This document shows, piece by piece, positions 16,012-25,232 of a stretch of 64,000 bases of DNA (positions within the stretch are counted from its first letter, which is position 1; every line of letters starts with the position of its first letter). Both the position numbers and the translations under genes were made by a program. This stretch comes from Prolixibacteraceae bacterium (GTDB lineage Bacteria > Bacteroidota > Bacteroidia > Bacteroidales > Prolixibacteraceae), in NCBI GenBank assembly GCA_023229575.1, contig JALNYZ010000001.1:434001-498000 (forward strand). Reading direction: 5' to 3'. The notes below the pieces were generated by a model. That model searched no databases, had not been told where the DNA came from, and saw only the letters and a list, made by a program, of their open reading frames with translations.

Positions 16012-16105
16012 TTTTTTAATTGCACCCGCACGCGCAAGAGAACTCACTGATCCTTTAGCTGGCAGACTCTCCTATGTGCCAAAATATTTTCCATGGCTCG
16101 TTTCA
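16012..16105 (-). repeat. Dispersed leader-like repeat, copy 2
   Basis: This lies directly upstream of the GH78 start at 15999, in the gap after the BspA-type gene. It shares with copy 1 the minus-strand blocks GAAACGA-CCATGG and TTTTGGCACA-AGGAGA and a terminal GCAATTAAAAAA about 12 bases before the ATG. A short minus-strand frame MENILAHRRVCQLKDQ aligns with MENLLAHRRIHQQADR of copy 1. The strong block structure with diverged middle parts suggests an RNA element or leader rather than random similarity. Confidence 0.62.
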
Positions 16106-16140
16106 TCTGTGGCATAAAGAATATATTAGTCTATAGTAAT

Positions 16141-17454
16141 TCAGTAGCCACCAAGCTTAGTACTAATACCCGTCCAGTTAGCAGCATTCTTATAATTTGA
16201 AAGAACAGATGAAGGAACTAATATCAGTAGCGCTGGGGAACAATTGGAAAAGGCACTAATATTGTTAAGTTTTACTAATGGATTGGATGACATTAATTTA
16301 ACTGTACTTAAATTAGAATTCCCTAAAAAAGCATTGACATCTATGGTTACCTGACTATTGTTTGAAGGCTTTGGGATAGTTAAGGAAGAAAGAGAATAAC
16401 AGCCGGCTAAACATCCATTCGACCACGTTTGCAAAAGTGAAGGTTCAACTATATTTACGGAAGTCAGGGCGATACAATTTTGGAAACAACTTGCTCCCAA
16501 TGCTGTCACCTTAGGCGGAATTGTGACACTTGTCAATCCTGATCCATTGAAGGCATTCTGTCCAATGACAGATAAATTGGAAGGAAGTGTAATCTGTGTT
16601 AATTGACTGCATAACTGAAAACACGATGCAGGAATTGCAGTAACGCCATCGGGTATTGTCAGATTCTTTATAGCTGTGGCATAAAAGCAATTAGAACCCA
16701 AAGCAGAAGCTCCTGAAAGGCTTGTAGGAAGAGATACTTCACTTAACTGGGTACAGTTTTGAAAACAACTTGCAGGTATAGCGATAATGCCCGTAGGGAT
16801 ATTAACCTTCATTAAAGGTGTCCCATAAAAGCAATTAGAACCCAATGTCTTAAGCCCAGCAGGCAGGTCGCATTTACTTAAATTAGTACATCCGGAAAAG
16901 GCTGAATTCCCAATATCAGTAAGCGAAGAAGGAAGAGTTATCTGAGAAATATTAGTTTTCCCGTTAAAGGCATTATTGGCAATCTTTAAAACTTTAATCC
17001 CATGAATAAATTCGGGTATTTCGATTGCTACATAATTTGTATAATTAGGATCAATACCAGTAACCGCCATATTAACTTCATCGAACAGTACCATGACTCT
17101 AGGATCAACATCCCATTTTGCGTGAAGTTCTATATTATAACCAATCCTCTGTGTTGAAAAGCTAAAAGTTGTCAAACTATCAGTAGAATACCAATATTGA
17201 AAATACTTGCCAACTTTCTTCGGCTCCTCTTTCGGTGCATATGCAAAACCCAATGCCCTATAATTAATTTTTAAAAATGGTTCACCATTCAAAAATTTTC
17301 CACCGTCACTATTAAATGTAACGGTGTAGGTGGAGATGTTTCCATCTTGTTTCAATGTCTTTTCTGAACAGGAAAGTAACATAAAGACCACCGCTGCTAT
17401 TGAAATGAGGACCTTGGCCCCCCGCCTCTTTATCTCTATCATCGTAAATGCCAT
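16141..17454 (-). CDS. BspA-type leucine-rich-repeat surface lipoprotein
   Basis: A 437-residue protein. A lipoprotein signal ends in MLLSC-SEK near residues 25-31. A Listeria-Bacteroides (InlB-B-like) domain follows (YTVTFNSDGGKFLNGEP, about 43-59, to LHAKWDV). About eight BspA/LRR_5 repeats run from about 150 to 420, each of the form A-F-x-G/N-C-x-x-L-x-x-V-x-L-P-x-x-L-x-x-I. The ladder would form an elongated surface scaffold. In this operon it occupies the place where SusE/SusF-type surface glycan-binding lipoproteins are usually found, so binding of the target polymer is a reasonable inference. A second possible Met lies four codons downstream. Confidence 0.85.
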   Translation of the reverse strand: MAFTMIEIKRRGAKVLISIAAVVFMLLSCSEKTLKQDGNISTYTVTFNSDGGKFLNGEPFLKINYRALGFAYAPKEEPKKVGKYFQYWYSTDSLTTFSFSTQRIGYNIELHAKWDVDPRVMVLFDEVNMAVTGIDPNYTNYVAIEIPEFIHGIKVLKIANNAFNGKTNISQITLPSSLTDIGNSAFSGCTNLSKCDLPAGLKTLGSNCFYGTPLMKVNIPTGIIAIPASCFQNCTQLSEVSLPTSLSGASALGSNCFYATAIKNLTIPDGVTAIPASCFQLCSQLTQITLPSNLSVIGQNAFNGSGLTSVTIPPKVTALGASCFQNCIALTSVNIVEPSLLQTWSNGCLAGCYSLSSLTIPKPSNNSQVTIDVNAFLGNSNLSTVKLMSSNPLVKLNNISAFSNCSPALLILVPSSVLSNYKNAANWTGISTKLGGY

Positions 17455-17478
17455 TATTTTGATTAATTCAAACTATAA

Positions 17479-18558
17479 TTATGGTTTGCGTTCAGCATTA
17501 AAACTCTCAAACGTAAGACCATTGTCCCTAAAAACCAATGTATCAACATATTGATGAGTGATACCCGGGACTATACCAGAAACTTTAAAGTTAAGCGTCA
17601 TCGTAAGGTGAGGTTCAGGCTTCCCCGTAGCAGGATCTAATAACCAGGAGCCGTATTGTGCGGCAAAAGCTGTGTTTTTCTTGTAATACTTACCACTGCC
17701 TTCGATAACTGTATATGGAGAGCCAGGCATCGAACTGATTGTAATATTTCCAATACCTGCAACATCATCAGTAAAAGTCAATTTAGACAGACTCGCACCA
17801 GTAGTGAGATCACCCATTGTACCATAAGTAGCAGTTTTATAACCGGTTGTAGTTAGGTAAGATACAGGATTTTGTTCCAGGTCCTGCTTGTGGAATACTT
17901 TATCAACTACTCCGTCTTTTAATTGCTGACCTCTGCGGAAGTAACTACCGTGCCAGGTATTAATATATTTCACAGCAAATAAGACATAGTCCATTGGTAG
18001 TTTTTGCCAATCTCCCGGTTTCAAACGATCACCATTCGTCACACCCTCCAGAGGAGTTCCGGTCAAAATTGCAGGGGCCGAAGTATTTACGATCCGCAAA
18101 GGCAGAACGTATCTGAATTTATATCCGGCGGTGTCCGTAAAGAACTCATCTTTCATCATTACTTTAGCCTTTCCATTCATGCTACCGCTGGGAATAGTAA
18201 GGCTACCCTCATTTTCGATCGCATACCACTCCCTTGGTAAGACTTTCAACTGGCTTGTCTCATTTTTACTGCTCTTTCCGACAACATTCGTTACAAGAGT
18301 AGGATCTATGACATAATTCACAGTCCAGTTAGTGCTATTTTGATATAACCCACCTATGGAGATACCAAAATTGAATGCATGTTCCAAATCAATACTATTG
18401 TCATACCTACTTTCACCCATAACAAGCGTACGAATAGGAAACTGTATTGGAAAATAGACTGCTTGAGTGGTATAATCCGGGAAAAATCTCTCATGATTCG
18501 TGCAGGCCACAAATATCACCGGCAATAGTAAAATAGATAATCTTAATATTCTTTTCAT
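17479..18558 (-). CDS. DUF1735/DUF5627-type PUL lipoprotein
   Basis: A 359-residue lipoprotein: signal MKRILRLSILLLPVIFVAC with the acylated Cys at residue 19. The N-terminal half has a beta-sandwich pattern typical of DUF1735 (AVYFPIQFPIRTLVMGE, then VKVMMKDEFF-like strands and RYVLPLRIVNTS). The C-terminal half is a lipocalin-like beta domain (HGSYFRRGQQ ... LTMTLNFKVSG). Such proteins are encoded after susD genes and probably bind glycans at the cell surface. It lies 29 bases downstream of SusD2 and is likely co-transcribed. Confidence 0.78.
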   Translation of the reverse strand: MKRILRLSILLLPVIFVACTNHERFFPDYTTQAVYFPIQFPIRTLVMGESRYDNSIDLEHAFNFGISIGGLYQNSTNWTVNYVIDPTLVTNVVGKSSKNETSQLKVLPREWYAIENEGSLTIPSGSMNGKAKVMMKDEFFTDTAGYKFRYVLPLRIVNTSAPAILTGTPLEGVTNGDRLKPGDWQKLPMDYVLFAVKYINTWHGSYFRRGQQLKDGVVDKVFHKQDLEQNPVSYLTTTGYKTATYGTMGDLTTGASLSKLTFTDDVAGIGNITISSMPGSPYTVIEGSGKYYKKNTAFAAQYGSWLLDPATGKPEPHLTMTLNFKVSGIVPGITHQYVDTLVFRDNGLTFESFNAERKP

Positions 18559-18587
18559 ATCCTTTTTTCTTTCCTTAGGTTAACATT

Positions 18588-20333
18588 TTAGTTATCACTC
18601 CATCCCTTGTTCTGAACGATTTTGTATATCTGTGTTTCATTGTATGGAACGGGACCATAAATCATATAATCTTTGAATGATCTGGTTTCGATATTATCCT
18701 TTATTGAACTACTCAACGCATCGTATCCCATAACAGATTTGTTCATCGAAGCCAGGTCTCCCCATCGCATCAAATCCCAGAAACGAAATCCTTCAAAACA
18801 AAGCTCAATGCGACGTTCGTTTCGAATAAGTGTACGCAATCCTGATTGATCAAGTCCATCGACGTAGGATGTTGGGATTCCAGCCCTGTTACGGATTGCG
18901 TTAACCACCTGACGGGCAGTAAATCCTCCGATATTTACATCCGGACCACCATGTTCATTGGCAGCTTCGGCAAAATTTAGCAAGACCTCGGTGTATCTAA
19001 AAAGTGCAAAAAAATGAGGTTTGCCAACACTGCCTACTCCTGTTTTAATTACGACCTGATCATCCAATAGTTTTTTTAGATAGTATCCTGTCCGGGTGGC
19101 ATTTGTTACGCTGGCATCTATCTTATCAGCCCCGTTTTTTATATCAATGACATTCCCATTGGCTGATACTGATCCGTTATAAAATACATACATATTCAGA
19201 CGCGGATCACGGTTGGTATAATCTGTATTGTTTGTACCCACAGGATTAGGGGTTCCATTTTTATAACCAAAACTGTTTACAAAGTTTTGAGATGGATTAA
19301 CAATACCTTTCCCGTTCAGTGAGGGTGGAAACTGGTCTGATTCCCTGGTCATCATATAGGAATCTGTGCCACTATTTCTGCACATTGGTGCCCAAAGGAT
19401 TTCCGGGTTAGCTTTCGCTAAATAGTTTGTATTTGATCTGATCTGTAGATAAAACTGTTCGTCACCGGCTGATAAACCAGACAATCCCCCGTTGTTGTTC
19501 ATTACATCGGAAGCTAGTTGAGCAGCCTGCAGCCATGTAACATTACTCCCTACAAATGAACTACTTGCAGCAGTTAACGCTACCCTTGATTTGATTGCCC
19601 TGGCCGTAATACTATTGATCCGATTCAGGTTTTGGACACCCATAACGAGTTGTTCTTTTACCGTCAAATTACCATTTGTCCATATGGAAGGAAGATATAC
19701 TATTGCAGAATCACAATCAGCATATATTCGGTTCAAACATTCTTTGTATGTGTTCCGAGTTTTTTTTGCAGCATCTGCATCACTTGCCACTGATGTCATA
19801 ATTGGGAATCCCAATAAAGAACCGCCGGCATCTTTTCCACCTATTTTGCGCAACAAGACTGATTCGTAGTAAGCGCGAAGGGCATATGCTTCACCTTTTA
19901 ACTTTCTTTTGTAAAGCATGTTTTTATTCTCATCTTCCCATGACCATTCTACTCTGTCGACATTAAGCAGAAAATAATTCAGGTGCATGATGGCATTGTA
20001 ATAACCACTATAGGCCTCTTGAGAAACCAATGGTGAAACCCTTGAAGTCCATCCTCCAGTTGCCATGGTGATCATACCATCACTCAACTGATTTGTGACC
20101 ATATCATCTGTAACGAAATCATCTTTAGTGATTTGTGCGCTTACACCTGAGAGATACTGCGTCGGGAGCAATCTGTATGCTTCAAGCAAAACGCCTTCAG
20201 CCATATAACTCTTGCTCCAGATCACATCACTATCAAATTTATTCGCCTGGTCATAAGGTCTTAAGTAGTCGTCACAAGATCCGAAGCAAATCGGAAACAA
20301 GAAAAGCGATAGGAGATATATTTTTCTCTTCAT
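18588..20333 (-). CDS. SusD-like nutrient-binding outer-membrane lipoprotein (pair 2)
   Basis: A 581-residue protein with the lipobox CFGSC near residues 16-20, then the TPR-rich SusD fold: LKGEAYALRAYYESVLLRKIGG near 148-169 and the C-terminal RagB/SusD region NERRIELCFEGFRFWDLMRWGDL (about 525-547). It forms the lid of the TonB-dependent pore encoded 13 bases upstream. Both genes are intact and of normal length. Confidence 0.93.
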   Translation of the reverse strand: MKRKIYLLSLFLFPICFGSCDDYLRPYDQANKFDSDVIWSKSYMAEGVLLEAYRLLPTQYLSGVSAQITKDDFVTDDMVTNQLSDGMITMATGGWTSRVSPLVSQEAYSGYYNAIMHLNYFLLNVDRVEWSWEDENKNMLYKRKLKGEAYALRAYYESVLLRKIGGKDAGGSLLGFPIMTSVASDADAAKKTRNTYKECLNRIYADCDSAIVYLPSIWTNGNLTVKEQLVMGVQNLNRINSITARAIKSRVALTAASSSFVGSNVTWLQAAQLASDVMNNNGGLSGLSAGDEQFYLQIRSNTNYLAKANPEILWAPMCRNSGTDSYMMTRESDQFPPSLNGKGIVNPSQNFVNSFGYKNGTPNPVGTNNTDYTNRDPRLNMYVFYNGSVSANGNVIDIKNGADKIDASVTNATRTGYYLKKLLDDQVVIKTGVGSVGKPHFFALFRYTEVLLNFAEAANEHGGPDVNIGGFTARQVVNAIRNRAGIPTSYVDGLDQSGLRTLIRNERRIELCFEGFRFWDLMRWGDLASMNKSVMGYDALSSSIKDNIETRSFKDYMIYGPVPYNETQIYKIVQNKGWSDN

Positions 20334-20346
20334 AGCGTTAATTCAA

Positions 20347-23300
20347 TTAAAAATTTGTGATTAATCCTATTGAAAAATTTCTGCTTTGAGGTGCAGTCAG
20401 ATAGGATAAATCCAGGATTTCCCTATCCCTGGCAATTGTAACAAGATTACTGCCGCGCAAATAAAGTTTAAGATTCTTTACAAAAATGTTTTTGAAATTA
20501 AAATTATGCGCTATCTGCATGGATGATAAATTGATATAGGATTTATCATACATCCAGAAGGTTGATGAACGATAATTATTGGTGCCATTTCCCAAAGTTA
20601 AGCGTGGATAAGCAGCGTTAGGGTCAGGCTTTTCGGGATCAAAGGCATCCAATGCAATTTTGGAATATTTGGCATTATTGCCAGTAAACCAATAGTAATC
20701 ATTGCTAATTGAACCTTTCCCCCCAAATTGTCCTATTGCAAGAAGGTGCAGCTCCCATTTGTCATATTTAAGATCAAAGGTTAAACCTACTTGACTATTG
20801 TTCGCATTATTATTAGCCAGAATATGTTGGTCATTCGTTGTAATTTGGCCGTCTTTATTGTAATCGGTGTACTTTATGTCTCCAGTTTTGACGTTAGGAT
20901 CAAAGGTGTTTACAGGCAGGGTAGGCAATAATTTCCCGTCTACCCCGAAATCGGAAGGCATGTAAAACCCCTCTGCTGTTAATCCCCAGAATGCTCTTGC
21001 ATTCGTTCCTTCACGATTTAAGTATTGATTATAGGGTGAAGCCAATTTTACTGTTTCCATATAGGAGAAAGTGTAATTTACACCAACACCCAGATCCACC
21101 CTATTAATTTTCTTTTGATAGTTGACGCCAAATTCAACCCCTTGATTGCGACTGGAGTTGTAATTCTGATAAATTGTTACTTCACCTATTGTGGCCGGTG
21201 TTATCGAGTTAATATTCGATATATTATCATAACTCAAGCTATTGAAATAAGAGGCATTCAAATGCAACGTATTGTTCAAAAAAGTGGATTCTATATCAAA
21301 AACCCATTCTTTGCGTTTAGCCCAATCAAGCTTATTGTTTAACGACGAAACATGCGTTGCAATACCGCTGGCAAGTCCGTTATTCCACGAATAACCACCA
21401 CCCCGAACATTGTTGATCTCATTCAAAAAATAGCCGTTATAACCGCCGTCCGTCCAGTTATCGTTCTCAATGATCCCAAAGCTTCCGTGCAACTTCAGAT
21501 AGTTAATAAACGACACATTTTTCATAAATTTCTCCTTCGATATCACCCAGCCTAGACCGATACTTGGGGAGCTTCCCCATTTATGTTCAGGGGCTACCCT
21601 GTAGCTGCCTTGAAACACTAATCCTGCATCGACCTGATATTTTTCATCCAACATATAAGTTGCTTGCCAACCAATACCTAAACTTTTATCGGGTTGATCG
21701 ATCAATTTTGCCTCTTGTCTGTTTCCCCAACCAACCAATACACTTGATAAATAATGCTTTCCAAAAGTGCGATTGTAATTGATAGAGGTATTCCAGGCAT
21801 AATTTCGTACAAAGTTAACGCCGGCTTCTTCTATCGTCTGTTTGTTGGTAATTTGATCTACCCCAATTTTAGTTACAGGAAATGTACCATCCTGGTGTAT
21901 TGAATCTCGATTGATCTGATAGATTGCATATTGGCTCCTAACATAGGTATTGTATGAGTCCCGGGCATCAAAACTATAGGTCGCCCTGGCCTTCAATCCT
22001 TTGGTAATTCCACTTAAATCAAAATCAAATATTGAATTGAGGAGTAAAAAACGGTTCATATATTTTCCGGTTCCCTGCATCGTTTGGTCCCCAAATAAAT
22101 TATCCTGATAAGTCTGTGTTCCACCTAACAAATAATCTATACCACCTTTGTTGACCAATCTTGGACTCGCAATATCACTGTAATTGGAAATTCTGGATGT
22201 TGGGATAAGAATCGGAGTAGAATTGGGCAGAAAGGTTGAGGCTTTAGACCAAAAGGAGGTCGCTCCTATTGGACCGGAAGATAAATCGTAAGTTACCATC
22301 GAATTTACTGACCCCTCCAACCAATTGGTAATCTTTGCATCTACCTTTCCACGTGCTTTTAATGAATTATTAATATTCGGGTTAATATTGATAAAATTAT
22401 TGCTGTTCTTCCAACTCAAATCCATGAAATACTGGAAAATACTATTTCCACCTGATGCTTCAGTGTACAACGATAATGCATTACACAAACTCCTTACATA
22501 ATCAGTACCGTAAAAATCATTGTTAGGGTAAAGTACCGGGTCTGTCCCAGCCTTGGTTTTGTCGATTATATCTTGTGAATATGGCAGATTTCCTGTTCCC
22601 CCATCATTTATCCATGCCTTGTTGTAAGTTGTCATGTAGTTGGCAGCATCAAGGAATTTCGGATAACCTATAGCCTGATTTACACCATATTCTGCGTCAA
22701 ATTTCAGGACTTTTTTATTCTTGTCCCCACCCCTAGTTGTAACAAGTATAATTGCATTGTTTCCATACACCCCGTAAAGAATTCGGGAAGCAATATCCTT
22801 TAGTATGGTGACCTGCTCAATTTCCCTCAAATCCAAATAACCATAGTCTGAGGTGGGTACTCCATCTATTACCACTGTTGAAGCCATATAATCAATATTA
22901 ATGCCACCCGACGAACCGGCAATTTTACCATCTATTGCAGAAGCCAAATTTGACCTGCTATCACGATAAAACTCTTTCCCAGGATCAAGAATCGATAGGT
23001 TCCCAACTGCCCTGGAACGTTCTTGTGTCCTGAAAGGCATGTAGACTAAATCATTTAGCTCAGAATGGGCTATCAAAGTCGTTACATTTCCTTTGCCCAC
23101 AAATTCAGTGTAAGCGGTAAGATTAACTTCATACCCAGATAACTCGAACAACAGCATTGAGGTTGGTTTCCCTAATAAGCTAAATGCCCCTTTAGCATCA
23201 GAAACCGTTTGATTTGCCCCTTCGTCCAGTGTGATATAAACCCCTGACAAAGGTTTACCATATTGATCTACCACAGAACCAGTTATCTTGATTCTTTCTG

Positions 23301-23385
23301 ATTTCTTCCCAACTTTGTTTTGAGCAATTGATAAATTGGCAAAGATGAGGCTTAAAACTATAAATAGATATATTTTCATTTTCAT
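20347..23385 (-). CDS. SusC/RagA-family TonB-dependent transporter (pair 2, atypical plug)
   Basis: A 1012-residue outer-membrane protein with a signal peptide, an N-terminal carboxypeptidase-regulatory-like domain (KITGSVVDQYGKPLSGVYI, about residues 34-52), a plug (VVIDGVPTSDYGYLDLREIEQVTILKD, about 167-193; LYGVYGNNAIILVTTRGG) and a 22-strand barrel ending SIGLITNF with a C-terminal aromatic residue. The usual SusC motif with an Arg-Gly dipeptide before the plug VDG region is missing, and the TonB-box-like segment is not obvious. It is somewhat shorter than SusC1. It imports oligosaccharide with its SusD partner. Confidence 0.9.
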   Translation of the reverse strand: MKMKIYLFIVLSLIFANLSIAQNKVGKKSERIKITGSVVDQYGKPLSGVYITLDEGANQTVSDAKGAFSLLGKPTSMLLFELSGYEVNLTAYTEFVGKGNVTTLIAHSELNDLVYMPFRTQERSRAVGNLSILDPGKEFYRDSRSNLASAIDGKIAGSSGGINIDYMASTVVIDGVPTSDYGYLDLREIEQVTILKDIASRILYGVYGNNAIILVTTRGGDKNKKVLKFDAEYGVNQAIGYPKFLDAANYMTTYNKAWINDGGTGNLPYSQDIIDKTKAGTDPVLYPNNDFYGTDYVRSLCNALSLYTEASGGNSIFQYFMDLSWKNSNNFININPNINNSLKARGKVDAKITNWLEGSVNSMVTYDLSSGPIGATSFWSKASTFLPNSTPILIPTSRISNYSDIASPRLVNKGGIDYLLGGTQTYQDNLFGDQTMQGTGKYMNRFLLLNSIFDFDLSGITKGLKARATYSFDARDSYNTYVRSQYAIYQINRDSIHQDGTFPVTKIGVDQITNKQTIEEAGVNFVRNYAWNTSINYNRTFGKHYLSSVLVGWGNRQEAKLIDQPDKSLGIGWQATYMLDEKYQVDAGLVFQGSYRVAPEHKWGSSPSIGLGWVISKEKFMKNVSFINYLKLHGSFGIIENDNWTDGGYNGYFLNEINNVRGGGYSWNNGLASGIATHVSSLNNKLDWAKRKEWVFDIESTFLNNTLHLNASYFNSLSYDNISNINSITPATIGEVTIYQNYNSSRNQGVEFGVNYQKKINRVDLGVGVNYTFSYMETVKLASPYNQYLNREGTNARAFWGLTAEGFYMPSDFGVDGKLLPTLPVNTFDPNVKTGDIKYTDYNKDGQITTNDQHILANNNANNSQVGLTFDLKYDKWELHLLAIGQFGGKGSISNDYYWFTGNNAKYSKIALDAFDPEKPDPNAAYPRLTLGNGTNNYRSSTFWMYDKSYINLSSMQIAHNFNFKNIFVKNLKLYLRGSNLVTIARDREILDLSYLTAPQSRNFSIGLITNF

Positions 23386-23411
23386 GGTGTTCTCATATTA
23401 AGTGCTAGGTA

Positions 23412-25220
23412 TTAATCCCATCCCGGATTTTGAGGAAATCCCGGATATAATTGAGTGTACTGTTGTCTAAATGGAAGCCAGTATTGTCTCTTTTTAAAAG
23501 TTAATGTGAACGGGATGACTTTACGTGTAAACGAAGATGGGGTCCAATTTTTGTCAAACTCCAAATCATACATCGGCTGGCCGTCCAACTTTTCAGCAAT
23601 CTTCCAACGGCGTATATCGTACCAGTATTTCGTTTCGAAACACAATTCTACATTTCGCTCATTAAGAACCTGCTCCCTGAATGAGCGATAAGGATATCCA
23701 TCAATTTTTGCAGGGGGCATTCCTACCCTGTTACGAACCTTATTTACTGCATCCAAAGCAGATAATGTCATTCCGGCAGCCATTGTCCCCGCCCCAGATA
23801 CCTCATTTTGAGCTTCTGCATAGTTCAGATAAACTTCAGCCAAACGCATAAGTGGTGTTCTATATCGGTACCCACTGCGTGTCGCAGTATTATTTGCAGA
23901 CGAAGTGGTCGCGTTTATAGTAGCTTTGTTCGGCCAATATTTGTGAATAATGTAGCTGGTTACTCCTACACCTCCATTCCCTATTTTGGATTTTCCTCCG
24001 GGGTACAAATCCATGCGGGTTCTGTCGCTCCGGGCATCACTACCATAGTCCCTATCTACATAGATAGCCATTCTAAACCTCGGGTCACGATCATCCCATC
24101 GTCTTGCGTTATCCCTGTCGTATTCAGGTTTATACAAACTACCATCAGCCATTTCAAAGTAATCAACGAAATTTTGTGTAACAGTATTCTGGTATCTGGC
24201 GCCCCCATAAATATTGTTTTCAGGGATGCACCAACTTCCCATTCTCGAATAGGCCGGAGCGCCGAAATCATATGCTGAACCTTCATAAGATGGTGGAGTC
24301 CTGTTAAAAATCGTTTCTTTGGTCCAAACCATGCTTTTGTCCATTGATGCATAATTAGTTTGATATTCTGCTTTTGAGACCAATCCATAGATATCCGAAT
24401 TATTTTCGGCAATTTCGATCGCTTCACCGGCCGCCTCTGCGGCACGTTTCATTAGTCCCAAGTCTGGAATTGCCGTATTTCCTGAAGCCTCATTCATCAG
24501 CGGAGAAGCGGCGTAGAGAAGCGCTTCAGCTTTGTAAGCCAAAGCCGCCAATTTTGTAACCCTACCCAGGTTATTGGTCGGGTTAGGCCAGGCAACGGGC
24601 AAAAGGGCGGCAGCTTTGTCCAAGTCTTCCACAATATATTCCGTACAAGCCTGGTAATTCTTCTTCCCTTTATAATCATAATAGCGTGGCAAAGTAAGGG
24701 CATCTCTGGTGATTACTGTATCAATATAAGGGATTGAACCCCATGCCGACAATATTTGGTAATGATAATATGCACGAAAAAAATGCAATTGTCCTTTAAT
24801 CAGGTTTTTTTCTTCTTCGGTTGCATTAAGCAGTTTTATGTTACTTAACCCCAAATTAACCTGCCGGATACCCATCCATGAGAGTGGCCAAAGACCTGAT
24901 GATGTGCCTGTAGAGGTTGAACCAAAGTAGCATGTTTGTGAGAATGAGATATAATCACCTCTCAATGCAACATTTGCATAATCATTGCTCGCATTTGAAA
25001 AGGCCTCTCCTCCCCAGTTTGGTGACCCCACGTTGAAGGAAAAAGGATCAACGACATATTGATATAGGTTATCAACAAAACTTTCAAACATAAAATAGTT
25101 GCCAAAAATATCCTTCTCATTTTTGGTAGCGTCCGGTGGTACGTTCAAATAGTCTTTACATCCAACCAATAGGCTCGTAAACAATAGTGATACAACGGTA
25201 AGTTTTATTTTAATATTCAT
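23412..25220 (-). CDS. SusD-like nutrient-binding outer-membrane lipoprotein (pair 1)
   Basis: A 602-residue SusD homologue: signal with lipobox LLVGC near residues 17-21, LIKGQLHFFRAYYHYQILSAWG (about 140-161) in the TPR region, PLMRLAEVYLNYAEAQNEVSG (about 461-481) and NERNVELCFETKYWYDIRRWK (about 527-547) near the end. It lies 12 bases after SusC1 and is presumably translated with it. The sequence differs clearly from SusD2, so the two pairs probably bind different parts or sizes of the substrate. Confidence 0.94.
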   Translation of the reverse strand: MNIKIKLTVVSLLFTSLLVGCKDYLNVPPDATKNEKDIFGNYFMFESFVDNLYQYVVDPFSFNVGSPNWGGEAFSNASNDYANVALRGDYISFSQTCYFGSTSTGTSSGLWPLSWMGIRQVNLGLSNIKLLNATEEEKNLIKGQLHFFRAYYHYQILSAWGSIPYIDTVITRDALTLPRYYDYKGKKNYQACTEYIVEDLDKAAALLPVAWPNPTNNLGRVTKLAALAYKAEALLYAASPLMNEASGNTAIPDLGLMKRAAEAAGEAIEIAENNSDIYGLVSKAEYQTNYASMDKSMVWTKETIFNRTPPSYEGSAYDFGAPAYSRMGSWCIPENNIYGGARYQNTVTQNFVDYFEMADGSLYKPEYDRDNARRWDDRDPRFRMAIYVDRDYGSDARSDRTRMDLYPGGKSKIGNGGVGVTSYIIHKYWPNKATINATTSSANNTATRSGYRYRTPLMRLAEVYLNYAEAQNEVSGAGTMAAGMTLSALDAVNKVRNRVGMPPAKIDGYPYRSFREQVLNERNVELCFETKYWYDIRRWKIAEKLDGQPMYDLEFDKNWTPSSFTRKVIPFTLTFKKRQYWLPFRQQYTQLYPGFPQNPGWD

Positions 25221-25232
25221 AATTGCTAAATT

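Noticed and set aside
13864..16047. GTG start at 16047 for the GH78-like gene
   Set aside because: It adds residues encoded by the dispersed repeat before the signal peptide; the Met at 15999 directly precedes a normal signal.
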